From the NCBI RefSeq assembly GCF_900168195.1, contig NZ_FUYX01000005.1, positions 186,001 through 250,000 of the forward strand: a stretch of 64,000 nucleotides of DNA. The letters are read 5' to 3'. Both the position numbers and the translations under genes were made by a program. This DNA comes from Allobosea thiooxidans. GTDB taxonomy: Bacteria; Pseudomonadota; Alphaproteobacteria; Rhizobiales; Beijerinckiaceae. The notes beneath the pieces were generated by a model. The model saw only the letters and a program-made list of their open reading frames with translations, was not told the DNA's origin and ran no database searches. Numbering within the stretch: the stretch's first letter is position 1; each line of letters starts with the position of its first letter. Positions 44,861 through 53,745 of the stretch are shown here, one piece after another.

Positions 44861-45805
44861 TTACTTGCCGGCTTTTGCGAGCTCGGCGTCGAGCTCCGGC
44901 AACAGGGTGAAGAGGTCGCCGACGAGGCCGTAATCGGCGATCTGGAAGATCGGGGCCTCCTCGTCCTTGTTGATGGCGACGATGACCTTCGAGTCCTTCA
45001 TGCCGGCGAGATGCTGGATCGCGCCGGAAATGCCGACCGCGATGTAGAGCTCGGGCGCGACCACCTTGCCGGTCTGGCCGACCTGCCAGTCGTTCGGGGC
45101 GTAGCCGGCATCGACGGCGGCGCGCGAGGCGCCCATCGCGGCGCCGAGCTTGTCGGCCACCGGCTCGATCACCTTGCCGAAGTTCTCGGCGGAGCCGAGT
45201 GCGCGGCCGCCCGAGATGATGATCTTGGCGGAAGCCAGCTCCGGACGGTCGGACTTGGCGACCTCCTCACCCTTGAAGGACGAGTTGCCGGGGTTCTCGG
45301 CGGCCGAGATGGCCTCGACGGCGGCCGAGCCGCCTTCGCCCGCCGCCTGGAAGGAGGCGGTGCGGATGGTGAGCAGCTTCTTGGCGTCGGCCGACTGCAC
45401 CGTCTGGATGGCGTTGCCGGCATAGACCGGGCGCTCGAAGGTGTCCGGCGAGACGACCTTCATCACATCCGAGACCTGCATCACATCGAGCAGGGCGGCG
45501 ACGCGCGGCAGCACGTTCTTGCCGGTGGTGGTCGAGGGCGCGACGATCGCGTCATAGCCGTCCGCCAGCTTGACGATCAGCGCGGCGAGCGGCTCGGCCA
45601 GCGCATGGCCGTAAGCGGCGTCATCGGCGAGCAGCACCTTCTCGACGCCGGCGAGCTTGGCGGCGGCGTCGGCCGCAGCCTTGGCGCCCTGGCCGGCGAC
45701 CAGGATGTGGACGGGGCCGCCGAGCTGGGAGGCGGCGCTCAGCGCCTTGGCGGTGGCGTCCTTGAGCGAGGCGTTGTCGTGTTCGGCGATCAGCAGCGTG
45801 GTCAT
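44861..45805 (-). CDS. etfA: electron transfer flavoprotein, alpha subunit
   Basis: A 314-residue FAD-binding subunit that passes electrons from acyl-CoA and other dehydrogenases to ETF:quinone oxidoreductase. C-terminal FAD motif [23 protein letters not shown] and D-E-E-A-P-I-F are intact. The start shares one base with the etfB stop (TGATG). Confidence 0.96.
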   Translation of the reverse strand: MTTLLIAEHDNASLKDATAKALSAASQLGGPVHILVAGQGAKAAADAAAKLAGVEKVLLADDAAYGHALAEPLAALIVKLADGYDAIVAPSTTTGKNVLPRVAALLDVMQVSDVMKVVSPDTFERPVYAGNAIQTVQSADAKKLLTIRTASFQAAGEGGSAAVEAISAAENPGNSSFKGEEVAKSDRPELASAKIIISGGRALGSAENFGKVIEPVADKLGAAMGASRAAVDAGYAPNDWQVGQTGKVVAPELYIAVGISGAIQHLAGMKDSKVIVAINKDEEAPIFQIADYGLVGDLFTLLPELDAELAKAGK

Positions 45806-46551
45806 CAGATCACCCCGGCGGTCTTGAGCTTGGAGACGAGTTCGGCGGCGTTGGCCACCTTGACGCCGGCGGAGCGGCCGGCGGGCTCGGCCGTCTTCAG
45901 AACCTTGAGGCGGGGCGCGACATCGACGCCGAGCGCTTCGGCCGAGGTCTCGTCGAGCGGCTTCTTCTTCGCCTTCATGATGTTGGGCAGCGAGGCATAG
46001 CGCGGCTCGTTGAGGCGCAGATCCGTGGTGACGATCGCTGGCAGCTTCAGCGACACCGTCTGCAGGCCGCCATCGACCTCGCGGGTGACGTCGACGCCGT
46101 CCGAAGCCAGCTCGACCTTGGAGGCAAAGGTGCCCTGGGGCCAGCCCAGCAGGGCGGCCAGCATCTGGCCGGTCTGGTTGCAGTCGTCGTCGATCGCCTG
46201 CTTGCCGAGCACGACGAGGCCGGGGGCCTCCTGCTCGACGACCTTCTTGAGGAGCTTGGCGACGGCGAGCGGCTCGACCACGCCGTCGACCTTGACCAGG
46301 ATGCCGCGGTCGGCGCCCATCGCAAGACCCGTACGGATCGTCTCGGCGGCCTGCGCCGGGCCGATCGAGACAACGACCACTTCGGTCGCCTTGCCAGCTT
46401 CCTTCAGGCGCAGCGCCTCTTCCACCGCGATCTCGTCGAACGGGTTCATCGACATCTTCACGTTCGCCAGCTCGACGCCGGACCCGTCCGCCTTGACGCG
46501 GATCTTCACGTTGTAATCGACAACCCGCTTCACGGGCACCAAGATCTTCAT
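45805..46551 (-). CDS. etfB: electron transfer flavoprotein, beta subunit
   Basis: A 248-residue AMP-binding subunit. [12 protein letters not shown] start, [11 protein letters not shown] and the ETF-beta signature [15 protein letters not shown]. The lack of the FixA-type N-terminus and of any nif/fix neighbours indicates the housekeeping ETF. A sigma70-type promoter is seen about 95-125 nt upstream. Confidence 0.96.
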   Translation of the reverse strand: MKILVPVKRVVDYNVKIRVKADGSGVELANVKMSMNPFDEIAVEEALRLKEAGKATEVVVVSIGPAQAAETIRTGLAMGADRGILVKVDGVVEPLAVAKLLKKVVEQEAPGLVVLGKQAIDDDCNQTGQMLAALLGWPQGTFASKVELASDGVDVTREVDGGLQTVSLKLPAIVTTDLRLNEPRYASLPNIMKAKKKPLDETSAEALGVDVAPRLKVLKTAEPAGRSAGVKVANAAELVSKLKTAGVI

Positions 46552-46645
46552 CGTCAGATCACCGTTCAGAAGAGATGCGCCTCGCGCCGCGCCGTCGAAG
46601 ACGACAAGATGGCGGCATCGCGGCCCTCGGCTGGAATGCGGGGGG

Positions 46646-46675
46646 ACCGTAACGACGCCCGTTTGCGCTTGTCAA
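46646..46675 (-). promoter_or_regulatory. sigma70-type promoter for etfBA-hbd
   Basis: Minus strand TTGACA (46675-46670) with TTACGG/TACGGT 17-18 nt downstream (46652-46646). It lies in the 164-bp gap between the rhomboid gene's 3' end and the etfB start, giving a leader of roughly 90 nt. Confidence 0.6.
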
Positions 46676-46715
46676 CGCCGTCGGAGGTCTGGACCTAGGG
46701 GCAAAAGCGCACGGC

Positions 46716-47414
46716 TTACCAGCTCGCATGGCGGCGGCCGAAAAGAGCGACGCTGCGGCGCACGAAGAGCGGCGTGAGAGCCGCTCCCGTCGCGAGGCCG
46801 CCGAGATGGGCCCACCAGCCGATATTGCCGTCCGCGCCGAGCCAGGCCTGGCCCGCCTGCACCAGGATCCAGCCGCCGAGCGCGTACATCGCCGGGATGT
46901 GGATCGGGATCCAGTTGAAGGCGACGCCCCAGATGCGGACCTGCGGATAGAGCATGAGATAGGAGGCGATGACGCCTGAGATGGCGCCGGAGGCGCCGAT
47001 CAGCGGCTGTTCCGAATCCGGATACATGCCGGCGTGGATGACCGAGCCGCCGAAGCCGCAGAGGAAGAAGAATATCAGGAAACGGGCATGGCCCATCGCA
47101 TCCTCGACATTGTCGCCGAAGACCCAGAGGAACAGCATGTTGCCGACGAGATGGGCGATGTTGGCGTGGAGCAGCACGTTGCTGAACAAGGTCAGCCACG
47201 CCGGCAGATGGGCCAGGCCCTCCGGCAGCTGCGCGGTGCCGAACAGCACGGAGGGAATCATCCCGAACCCGGCCATGATGGCGAGAGCGCCCTCTTCCCC
47301 CGGCCAGAAGCGCAACACGAGCTGCGCGGCGATGCAGACGCCGATCAGCCCGTAGGTCACGTAAGGGGTTCGCATGAAGCGCAGCGGCACGCCGTCATGC
47401 AGAGGGACGAACAT
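46716..47414 (-). CDS. rhomboid-family intramembrane serine protease
   Basis: A 232-residue membrane protein with six helices. Active-site Ser in G-A-S-G-A-I-S-G-V (about residue 137), partner His in W-W-A-H-L-G-G, and the N-I-A-H-L-V-G-N-M-L-F-L-W-V-F-G segment with the conserved His/Asn. Catalytic residues are therefore intact. It follows the cobalamin adenosyltransferase gene by 9 bp on the same strand. Confidence 0.93.
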   Translation of the reverse strand: MFVPLHDGVPLRFMRTPYVTYGLIGVCIAAQLVLRFWPGEEGALAIMAGFGMIPSVLFGTAQLPEGLAHLPAWLTLFSNVLLHANIAHLVGNMLFLWVFGDNVEDAMGHARFLIFFFLCGFGGSVIHAGMYPDSEQPLIGASGAISGVIASYLMLYPQVRIWGVAFNWIPIHIPAMYALGGWILVQAGQAWLGADGNIGWWAHLGGLATGAALTPLFVRRSVALFGRRHASW

Positions 47415-47423
47415 CGGCGCGCC

Positions 47424-48005
47424 TCAGCGATTCTGGCCCGGCACCCAGAGCACGTCGCCACCGGCTTTCGCGTTCAGGAAGCGGGAGGCGACGAACAGGA
47501 AGTCCGAGAGGCGGTTGATGTATTTCAGCGCCGCCGGTCCGACCGCTTCGCCCTCGGTCGCGGCGAGCTCGGCCATCAGCCGCTCGGCCCTGCGGCTGAC
47601 GGTGCGGGCGAGATGCAGATGGGTGGCAGCCGGGGTCCCGCCCGGCAGAACGAAGGAGCGCAAGGGCGCAAGGCTTTCGTTCAGGCGGTCGATCTCGGCC
47701 TCGAGGCGGTCGACCTGGGCCTGGACGATGCGCAGCGGCTCGAAGGCGAGCGGCTTGCCGGTCTCGGGCGTCGACAGGTCGGCCCCCAGATCGAAGAGGT
47801 CGTTGCTGATGCGGCCGAGCATGGCGTCGACCTCGGCATCCTCGGCGGCCGCGTGCAGCCTTGCCAGGCCGACGCAGGCGTTGGTCTCGTCGACGGTGCC
47901 GTAGGCTGAGACACGCAGGTCGAATTTCGGGCGGCGCGGCCCGCTCGTCAGCCCGGTCGTGCCGTTGTCGCCGGTGCGGGTATAGATGCGATTGAGCTTG
48001 ACCAT
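47424..48005 (-). CDS. cob(I)yrinic acid a,c-diamide adenosyltransferase, PduO type
   Basis: A 193-residue ATP:cob(I)alamin adenosyltransferase. The N-terminal ATP site Y-T-R-T-G-D-N-G-T-T-G-L, then D-E-T-N-A-C-V-G-L, L-F-D-L-G-A-D-L and the C-terminal R-R-A-E-R/F-L-F-V-A-S-R-F. It makes adenosylcobalamin for B12 enzymes such as methylmalonyl-CoA mutase. Clustering with a twin-TM protein and etfBA is common in Alphaproteobacteria. Confidence 0.95.
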   Translation of the reverse strand: MVKLNRIYTRTGDNGTTGLTSGPRRPKFDLRVSAYGTVDETNACVGLARLHAAAEDAEVDAMLGRISNDLFDLGADLSTPETGKPLAFEPLRIVQAQVDRLEAEIDRLNESLAPLRSFVLPGGTPAATHLHLARTVSRRAERLMAELAATEGEAVGPAALKYINRLSDFLFVASRFLNAKAGGDVLWVPGQNR

Positions 48006-48059
48006 GCCACGCTTATAGCGCGGCGCGGCCGTTGCGGAAGCGCGGTTTCGGAGCGCCTG

Positions 48060-48656
48060 CTAAAAAGTGTAGCCCAGCCGCGCGCCGATATTGGCGGGGC
48101 CGCGAGTGGTGCCGCCGACCTGGTCGGAGCAGCCCTGCGTGCTGAAATGCTCGAGGGTGGTGACGAGGTTCCAGCGATCCGAGAGCCGGAAGCCGAGGGC
48201 GGCCGCCTCGCGCGTGCCGGTGTTGCAGCCGAGATTGAGCCGGTGTTCCGGCACGACGGCACCGGTCTTGCCGTCATTGACGGCCGCGCCCAGGCTCGCC
48301 TCGACGAAGACGTCGCGGGTGATGTCGAAGGTCCAGGTCGCGCCGGCATAGGCGTAGCGCGTGCCGTTGAAGTTCAGGCTGGTGCCGAGGTTGAAGCGCG
48401 GGATGAAGGCGGCGGCGATGCGGTCGCTGAGCGGGACGAGGCGCGGGGAGAGCAGCTCCGCGCCCATGTTGAGCAGGCCGCTCTCGCGGCCGCCGGGATT
48501 GGCGAGGCCGGCACCGATTCGCGCTTCCCAGGCCGGGGCGGGGGGCTCGGTCGCAGGGGCGTAGCTGGAGACACTGCCGGAGAGGGACCGCGTCTGCGCC
48601 GAAGCGGAGGAAGCGGCCAGGCAAACGGCCAGGAACAGCGACGCGACGCGAAACAT
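48060..48656 (-). CDS. acyloxyacyl hydrolase / lipid A deacylase PagL-like
   Basis: A 198-residue outer membrane beta-barrel. Signal peptide residues 1-20 (F-R-V-A-S-L-F-L then cleavage after S-A-S-A). The barrel part ends G-A-R-L-G-Y-T-F. Near residue 170 L-E-H-F-S-T-Q-G keeps the His-x-Ser pair of the PagL catalytic triad. PagL removes the 3-O acyl chain of lipid A. It sits between the adenosyltransferase and the twin-TM gene, which are usually neighbours, so it may be an insertion in this lineage. Confidence 0.82.
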   Translation of the reverse strand: MFRVASLFLAVCLAASSASAQTRSLSGSVSSYAPATEPPAPAWEARIGAGLANPGGRESGLLNMGAELLSPRLVPLSDRIAAAFIPRFNLGTSLNFNGTRYAYAGATWTFDITRDVFVEASLGAAVNDGKTGAVVPEHRLNLGCNTGTREAAALGFRLSDRWNLVTTLEHFSTQGCSDQVGGTTRGPANIGARLGYTF

Positions 48657-48812
48657 GAGCCTTCAACGGTTGGGCGGCAGGACGGTGTTAGTGAAGCGCA
48701 CATACTCGTGTTCGGAATGTGGCGAGAACCGGATAACCGCGGCGTCGCCCGTCATCTTGCTTTCCGGATAGCAAAGGCAATTCAGTGGGTTGCGCGCAGT
48801 GTCGCAGCGGGG

Positions 48813-49001
48813 TCAACCGTTACGCCACCACAGGACGACGACGATGCAGATGATGGCCAGGAACTGCAGCACGACGCGCAGCCGCATCAGCCTCTGCGAG
48901 GTATTGGCGCTGCCGCCGCGCAGCATGTTGACGAGGCCGAGCACCAGCACGACGGCGACGGCGCCGACCGCGACGGATACGAGCGTGTTCGAGAACGTCA
49001 T
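48813..49001 (-). CDS. twin transmembrane (HIG1-like) protein
   Basis: A 62-residue protein with two helices (about 8-27 and 42-58) joined by a loop M-L-R-G-G-S-A-N-T-S-Q-R-L-M-R-L-R-V, the conserved signature of small alphaproteobacterial twin-TM proteins related to HIG1 domains. HIG1 proteins bind respiratory complexes in mitochondria; the bacterial role is not settled. It usually precedes the cobalamin adenosyltransferase gene, and does so here except for the PagL-like gene. Confidence 0.88.
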   Translation of the reverse strand: MTFSNTLVSVAVGAVAVVLVLGLVNMLRGGSANTSQRLMRLRVVLQFLAIICIVVVLWWRNG

Positions 49002-49027
49002 GCGGAGAACCTCTGGAGCCGGTGCCG

Positions 49028-49048
49028 GTCAGGCCGAATCGGCCTGAC
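49028..49048. other. inverted repeat upstream of the twin-TM gene
   Basis: gtcaggcc-gaatc-ggcctgac, an 8-bp stem with a 5-nt loop, about 27 nt upstream of the twin-TM start and 136 nt after the glycosyltransferase stop. There is no T-tract. It could be a terminator of the glycosyltransferase transcript or an operator in the twin-TM leader. Confidence 0.4.
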
Positions 49049-49183
49049 GGTGAACCGCCTCCCGCGTTGAGATGGAAAACGTCCGAGCGTCCGGCCTGCG
49101 GTGCAAACCGACGGGACCGTGCTCTAGAACGGCGCACGGAGCTTGGCCAGTGCGGTCATGCCGCAGCCGATGGGCGGGGGCCG

Positions 49184-50464
49184 TCAACTCGGAATGGCTG
49201 CCTGCGCCAGCATGCGGCTGCGCACGGGCGAGGAGAGATCGTCCGCCAGCGCGCGGCTGATCGCCGGCAGGCCATCGAGCAGGTCGGGCATGAAGGCCTG
49301 CGACGGAGGCGGGCGGCGCGGCAGCGCATGGAGCGCGGCGGCCATCACTGCGGGATCGCGCTCGCCTTCCCCGGTCTGCGAGGGATCGTAGAGCATGTCG
49401 ATCAGCTTGAGCTCCTCCGCGCGCTGGGCGCGGATGGCCTGCTCGAGCCGGGGTTTGACGCGCGGCACGATCAGGGCCGGCTTGTCGAAGGAGAGGACCT
49501 CGCAGAAGGTGTTGTAGCCGCCCATGGCGACGACACAGTGGGCGCGGTTCATCAGCAGCTCGAGGCGCGGCTCGAAGCCAAGCCCCTCCAGCTTCGGGTT
49601 GCGCGCGATCCGCTCGGCGAAGTCCTTGCGCTTCTCGCGTGACATGAAGGGGCCGAAGACGATGAGCGCGGGCAGCGGGATCGTCGGGTCGGTCTCGTAG
49701 GCGGAGATCACCCAGTCGATCACCCCGGCGCCGTCGCCGCCGCCTCCGGGCGTGACGAGGATGAAGGGCTGCTTGGTGATGCGCGGATAGCGGTTCGGCG
49801 GCATCGGGCTGGGCACGGCCCGCTTGAGATAGCCCATATAGCGGACCTTGTCGGCGAAGCGGTGCTGCCCGGGCAGCCCGGCCAGGGGCTGGTAGACGTT
49901 CTCCAGCCCGTAGACGAAGATGTCGTCATAGTAGCTGTCGAGCGCTTCGAGCGCGCCGCCGTGGTGCCATTCCTCCAGCAGCTTGGCCGGCTCGTCGAGC
50001 ACGTCGCGCAGGCCGAGCACGATGCGTGCGCCGCGCCGGCGCAGGATGTCGAGCGCCGGCTTCAGCTCGCCGCGCAGCCCGACAGGCTCCTTGTCGACGA
50101 TGACCACATCGGGGTCGAAGGACAGCACGGTCTGCTTGATGATGTCCGAGCGCAGACGGATGGTGCCGCCGAGATCGAGATTGAGATGGTGCGGCTCGTA
50201 GCCGCCGTCGCCGCGCTTCTCGACGCCGGGAATGCGGACATAGTCGACGCCGTCGCCGAACTGGAAGCTCGAGATCACCGACGAGCCCGAGATGATGATC
50301 ACCGAGATGTGCGGAAAGCTCGCGATCAGCGCGTTGGCGATCGCCCGGCAGCGGCGGATATGGCCGAGCCCGAAGGTGTCGTGGCTGTAGATCAGGACCC
50401 GGGGAGCATGGGGGCTGCGCGGCGGCCTCTCGGCGCCGGCCAGATCGACGACGTTTGAAAACAT
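49184..50464 (-). CDS. MurG-like glycosyltransferase (GT28-type fold)
   Basis: A 426-residue GT-B protein. Start region Y-S-H-D-T-F-G-L-G-H-I-R-R-C-R-A-I-A (residues 27-44) is the Gly-rich acceptor-side loop; the C-terminal domain has V-T-P-G-G-G-G-D-G-A, the nucleotide-side motif, and M-G-G-Y-N-T-F-C-E-V-L-S-F with P-A-L-I-V-P-R. This differs from true MurG and belongs to an uncharacterised branch found in Rhizobiales. A good sigma70 promoter precedes it, separating it from the deacetylase gene. Confidence 0.85.
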   Translation of the reverse strand: MFSNVVDLAGAERPPRSPHAPRVLIYSHDTFGLGHIRRCRAIANALIASFPHISVIIISGSSVISSFQFGDGVDYVRIPGVEKRGDGGYEPHHLNLDLGGTIRLRSDIIKQTVLSFDPDVVIVDKEPVGLRGELKPALDILRRRGARIVLGLRDVLDEPAKLLEEWHHGGALEALDSYYDDIFVYGLENVYQPLAGLPGQHRFADKVRYMGYLKRAVPSPMPPNRYPRITKQPFILVTPGGGGDGAGVIDWVISAYETDPTIPLPALIVFGPFMSREKRKDFAERIARNPKLEGLGFEPRLELLMNRAHCVVAMGGYNTFCEVLSFDKPALIVPRVKPRLEQAIRAQRAEELKLIDMLYDPSQTGEGERDPAVMAAALHALPRRPPPSQAFMPDLLDGLPAISRALADDLSSPVRSRMLAQAAIPS

Positions 50465-50535
50465 CGGAACGTCGCCCTCCGGAAAGGCCAGACGACCTCT
50501 TAGCGAGGACGAGCGCTACAGCAATATGGGAAGGA

Positions 50536-50564
50536 ACTATAGCGTGGCAACCGGATCGATCCAA
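50536..50564 (-). promoter_or_regulatory. sigma70-type promoter of the MurG-like glycosyltransferase gene
   Basis: Minus strand TTGGAT (50564-50559), 17-bp spacer, TATAGT (50541-50536), about 72 nt upstream of the ATG. It lies within the 163-bp gap after the deacetylase gene's stop, so the glycosyltransferase can be expressed apart from the upstream transporter operon. Confidence 0.65.
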
Positions 50565-50627
50565 GCCCGGCGTCGCGAAACGGCCGGCCGATTCTACCAA
50601 AAGCTGTAGCCGTTTCCGACATGCCGT

Positions 50628-51389
50628 TCAGGCCGGCAGGCTGCGCGGATCGGCCAGACGCACCGCAGGGTGGGCGGCAGCTGCCGATAGCAGCTCGCGC
50701 AGGGCGCTCCAAGCGGTCTCGTCATGGTCGCGATGGTGCAAGAGCAGGCCGAGCGCGCTCTCCGGCTGCGCCGTCTCCAGCCGCCTCCGCGCCAGCATGG
50801 GCAGGAGTTCCGCCAGCAGATCATGCGCCCGGCGGCCGATGCGCCCGCCCTGCCAGTCCATGACGTCGAGATCGGTGTTGATGAGCCGGGGGCCGCCATT
50901 CGGGCCGTGCCGATAGCTGCGGAAGCAGGACAGGGCCTGGAAGCCAAGCGCGCCCAGGCGGGCGGCGTGATGTGGGTCGATGCGGTTCCAGGGCGGCACG
51001 AAGACGGGCAGGGCGGCGTCGCCGAGGAGGTCGCGCAGCCGGTCCCGGCCCTGTGCGATCTCGGCGTCGACCTCGGCTGCGGGCCGGTCGAGGCCGAATT
51101 CCGATTTCTTGGCGCCGGCAGGCGCGTGATTATGATGGATCACGCCGTGCTGGCAGGGCAGCAGCCGCGGCATGGCGCGCAGCGCCGGGACAAGGTCAGG
51201 CTGCGCCTGCATCGGGATGACGGCGAGCAGGACCGGCACGTCGAAATCCTCGGCCAGCGCGGAGAGGTGGCCGAGCGCGGGGCTTGGTGCGATGGCGTCG
51301 TCGTCGCGCAGCCAGAGCGCGAGGCGGCGGCCGGTGGCGCTCCAGCGATCGAGCTCCTCCGCCAGGGATTGCCAGGGCGAGAGGCTCAT
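50628..51389 (-). CDS. polysaccharide deacetylase-family protein
   Basis: A 253-residue NodB/CE4-like barrel. The N-terminal motif is L-W-L-R-D-D-D-A-I (about residues 24-32), carrying the catalytic/metal Asp pair; C-Q-H-G-V-I-H-H-N-H supplies His ligands, and V-F-V-P-P-W-N-R is the third motif. No signal peptide is visible, so it acts in the cytoplasm or on a lipid-linked intermediate. Its ATG overlaps the GT4 stop by 4 bp, indicating joint glycan processing. Confidence 0.82.
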   Translation of the reverse strand: MSLSPWQSLAEELDRWSATGRRLALWLRDDDAIAPSPALGHLSALAEDFDVPVLLAVIPMQAQPDLVPALRAMPRLLPCQHGVIHHNHAPAGAKKSEFGLDRPAAEVDAEIAQGRDRLRDLLGDAALPVFVPPWNRIDPHHAARLGALGFQALSCFRSYRHGPNGGPRLINTDLDVMDWQGGRIGRRAHDLLAELLPMLARRRLETAQPESALGLLLHHRDHDETAWSALRELLSAAAAHPAVRLADPRSLPA

Positions 51390-52525
51390 CGCGCCGTCTC
51401 CGTCACGGCCGGCTGCAGCTTGCCGGCGCGATTGCGGCAGGCGCGGGCAAGCCCGTCCGCCAATCGCTCGGCTGCGCGCGCGATCGTGCGCTCGGCAAGG
51501 ATGAAGCGGCGGGCGGCGGCTCCCATCCGGGCGCGAAGCTGCGGGTCGCGCAGCAGGCTCGCCAGCGCCGCTGCAAAGGCCTCCTCGTCATGTTCCGGCA
51601 CCAGAAGGGCGGTCTCGCCGGCGCGCACGGTGGCGGCGACGCCGCCACTGTCGAAGGCGACGACCGGCAGCCCTGCCGCCTGAGCCTCGAGATAGACCAG
51701 GCCATAGGCCTCGCCCACGCCCGGCCAGACGAAGACGTCATGGGCGGCGAGTTCTTCCAGGGCGGCGGCATGGTCGAGCCGGCCGTGCCAGGTGAGTCGT
51801 TCGGCAGGCAGCCCGGCGAAGGCGGCCTCGACCTCGGCCCGCAGGGGGCCGTCGCCGACGATGCTCAGCTGCCAGTTGTCGTCGCGGAGGCGGCCGAGGA
51901 TGCGGGCGAGGGCGAGATAGCTGCTGCGCTTGGCGCCGTCGCGCATCATCGCGACGGTGATCAGTCTCGTCGCGCCCGTAGTGCCGGCGCGCCCGGCCGG
52001 GATGGCGGGAAGGTCGACGAAGGGCGGCAGGGCGACGAGGTCGGTGCCCGGCCGGCGCCAGGGCTCGAGACCCTGCCGGTCGCGGTCGGTGAAGTAGAAA
52101 TGGACATCGCCGGCGGCGAGGGCGCGCCTGGCCGCGGCGCTCTGAACGGCCCATTCATCCTGGCAGCGACGCGCGGCATCGCTCGATTCGGCGGTGACAT
52201 AGGGGATGCCGAGCGCCTCGGCGATGTCCGGGCCGAGAAGGTCCGGCGCCCGATAATAGTTGTGATAGGTGAACCAGAGGTCGGGGCGCGGCCGCCCCGC
52301 GCGATACGCCGCGAGCAGGTGCTCGCGGCGTATCGCTGCATCCCGCTGCTGGGCGGCGAAGGAATCGGCGTTCGCCTGGCGCAGATAGGTGCGCTCGGCA
52401 GCGACGGGCTCGACGATGTGGCCGAGCGTCTCGAGCGCCGTAGCGAGCTGGCGCGCCATGCGCCGGTCGCCGGAGACGCCGCCGTCGTCGAGCGCGTTCA
52501 ACGGGGTATGGAAGGCGATGCGCAA
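51386..52525 (-). CDS. GT4-family glycosyltransferase
   Basis: A 379-residue GT-B enzyme with I-A-F-H-T-P-L-N and G-V-S-G-D-R-R near the start, G-D-G-P-L-R-A-E-V at the nucleotide domain and V-W-P-G-V-G-E-A-Y-G-L-V-Y-L-E-A-Q-A-A-G-L-P-V-V (the E-x7-E signature) near residue 285. No ATG or GTG fits the conserved N-terminus; TTG 52525 is the likely start. A 33-bp gap separates it from the OppC-like permease stop, so it belongs to the importer operon. Confidence 0.85.
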   Translation of the reverse strand: MRIAFHTPLNALDDGGVSGDRRMARQLATALETLGHIVEPVAAERTYLRQANADSFAAQQRDAAIRREHLLAAYRAGRPRPDLWFTYHNYYRAPDLLGPDIAEALGIPYVTAESSDAARRCQDEWAVQSAAARRALAAGDVHFYFTDRDRQGLEPWRRPGTDLVALPPFVDLPAIPAGRAGTTGATRLITVAMMRDGAKRSSYLALARILGRLRDDNWQLSIVGDGPLRAEVEAAFAGLPAERLTWHGRLDHAAALEELAAHDVFVWPGVGEAYGLVYLEAQAAGLPVVAFDSGGVAATVRAGETALLVPEHDEEAFAAALASLLRDPQLRARMGAAARRFILAERTIARAAERLADGLARACRNRAGKLQPAVTETAR

Positions 52526-52557
52526 GCTGGTTTCGTGATGGCGGCGGCGTTTCGGGT

Positions 52558-53745
52558 TCAGCGATAGGGATCGGCCGCGTCGCGCAGGCCGTCGCCCAGG
52601 AAGTTGAAGGCCAGGATGATCACGATCACGGGCACGACCGGATAGAGCAGCCAGGGATAAAGCGCCACCACATTGATGTTCTGCGCCTCGTTGAGCATCA
52701 CGCCCCAGCTGGTGATCGGCGGCCTCAGGCCGAGGCCGAGGAAGGAGAGCGCCGTTTCGCCCAGAATGGTCTTGGGGATGGTGATGGTGGCCGAGGCGAT
52801 CAGGTGGCTCATGAAGCCGGGCACCAGATGCAGCCCGATGATGCGGGCGGGCTTCGCCCCCATGAGCTGGGCGGCGACGACATAGTCCTCCTCGCGCAGT
52901 GAGAGCAGCTTGGAGCGGACGGCGCGCGCGAGCCCGGTCCAGTCCATCAGCCCGAGGATCACGGTGATGCCGAAATAGACGAGCAGCGGGCTCCAGGACG
53001 GCGGCATGATCGAGGCGAGCGCCAGCCAGAGCGGGATATGCGGCAGCGACTGCACGATCTCGATGACGCGCTGGATGACGAGGTCGACGCGGCCACCATA
53101 ATAGCCGGCGATGCCGCCGATGATGACGCCGAGCACGAAGGAGATCGAGACGCCGATCAGGCCGATCGAGAGCGAGATGCGCCCGCCATAGAGGATGCGC
53201 GAGAGCATGTCCCGGCCGAGCCGGTCCGAGCCGAGCCAGAAGAAGGTGCCGTCCTTGGGCGGGCAGACGAGGTGCCGGTTGCCGGGGATCAGGCCCCAGA
53301 AGGTGTAGCCGTCGCCCTCGCAGAAGAAGCGCAGCCGCTGCGGCCGCGACCGGTCGACTTCGTATTCGCGCTTCAGGTTCTCCATGTTGAGGCGCATCGT
53401 GTAGGGATAGACGAAGGGGCCGATGAAGCTGCCCTCGTGGAAGAGATGGACGCTCTGGCCCGGCGCGCGGATGAAGTCGGTATTGCGCGTCGTGTAGTGA
53501 TAGGGCGCCAGGAATTCGGCGAAGGCCGCCATGGCGTAGATCACGAAGATCACCACGGCCGAGACGACCGCGAGCTTGTGGCGGCGGAACTTCCACCACA
53601 TCAGCTGCCATTGCGAGGCGAGGTAGACCCGCTCCTGCTCCGGCGTCATCACCTCGGTGGCGTAGGGCTCGAACGGCGCGGTCAAGGCCGCATGCGGCAG
53701 GGGCGCGCCGTCCGGGGGAAGCGTGTGGAGCGGGTTCGCCTTCAC
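52558..53745 (-). CDS. oligopeptide-type ABC permease (OppC/YejE-like)
   Basis: A 395-residue inner membrane protein. It has a ~65-residue N-terminal cytoplasmic tail, a first helix about 60-85, a large periplasmic insert (about 85-175) like YejE, then five helices with the permease motif and the D-P-Y-R C-terminus. The EAA loop is in V-A-A-Q-L-M-G-A-K-P-A-R-I. The start is GTG 53745, overlapping the stop of the OppB-like gene (GTGA). Confidence 0.9.
   Translation of the reverse strand: MKANPLHTLPPDGAPLPHAALTAPFEPYATEVMTPEQERVYLASQWQLMWWKFRRHKLAVVSAVVIFVIYAMAAFAEFLAPYHYTTRNTDFIRAPGQSVHLFHEGSFIGPFVYPYTMRLNMENLKREYEVDRSRPQRLRFFCEGDGYTFWGLIPGNRHLVCPPKDGTFFWLGSDRLGRDMLSRILYGGRISLSIGLIGVSISFVLGVIIGGIAGYYGGRVDLVIQRVIEIVQSLPHIPLWLALASIMPPSWSPLLVYFGITVILGLMDWTGLARAVRSKLLSLREEDYVVAAQLMGAKPARIIGLHLVPGFMSHLIASATITIPKTILGETALSFLGLGLRPPITSWGVMLNEAQNINVVALYPWLLYPVVPVIVIILAFNFLGDGLRDAADPYR

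Noticed and set aside
44861..46551. Electron transfer flavoprotein genes as nitrogen-fixation fixAB
   Set aside because: No fixC/fixX or nif genes nearby, and they adjoin 3-hydroxybutyryl-CoA dehydrogenase; this is the housekeeping ETF.
52526..53611. Possible N-terminal extension of the GT4 glycosyltransferase to 741 residues
   Set aside because: The extra part lies in another frame of the OppC-like permease; the GT-B N-terminus begins at TTG 52525.
53608..53625. A cattgcgagg match to the dispersed palindrome arm
   Set aside because: Lies inside the OppC-like coding sequence without the second arm; chance match.
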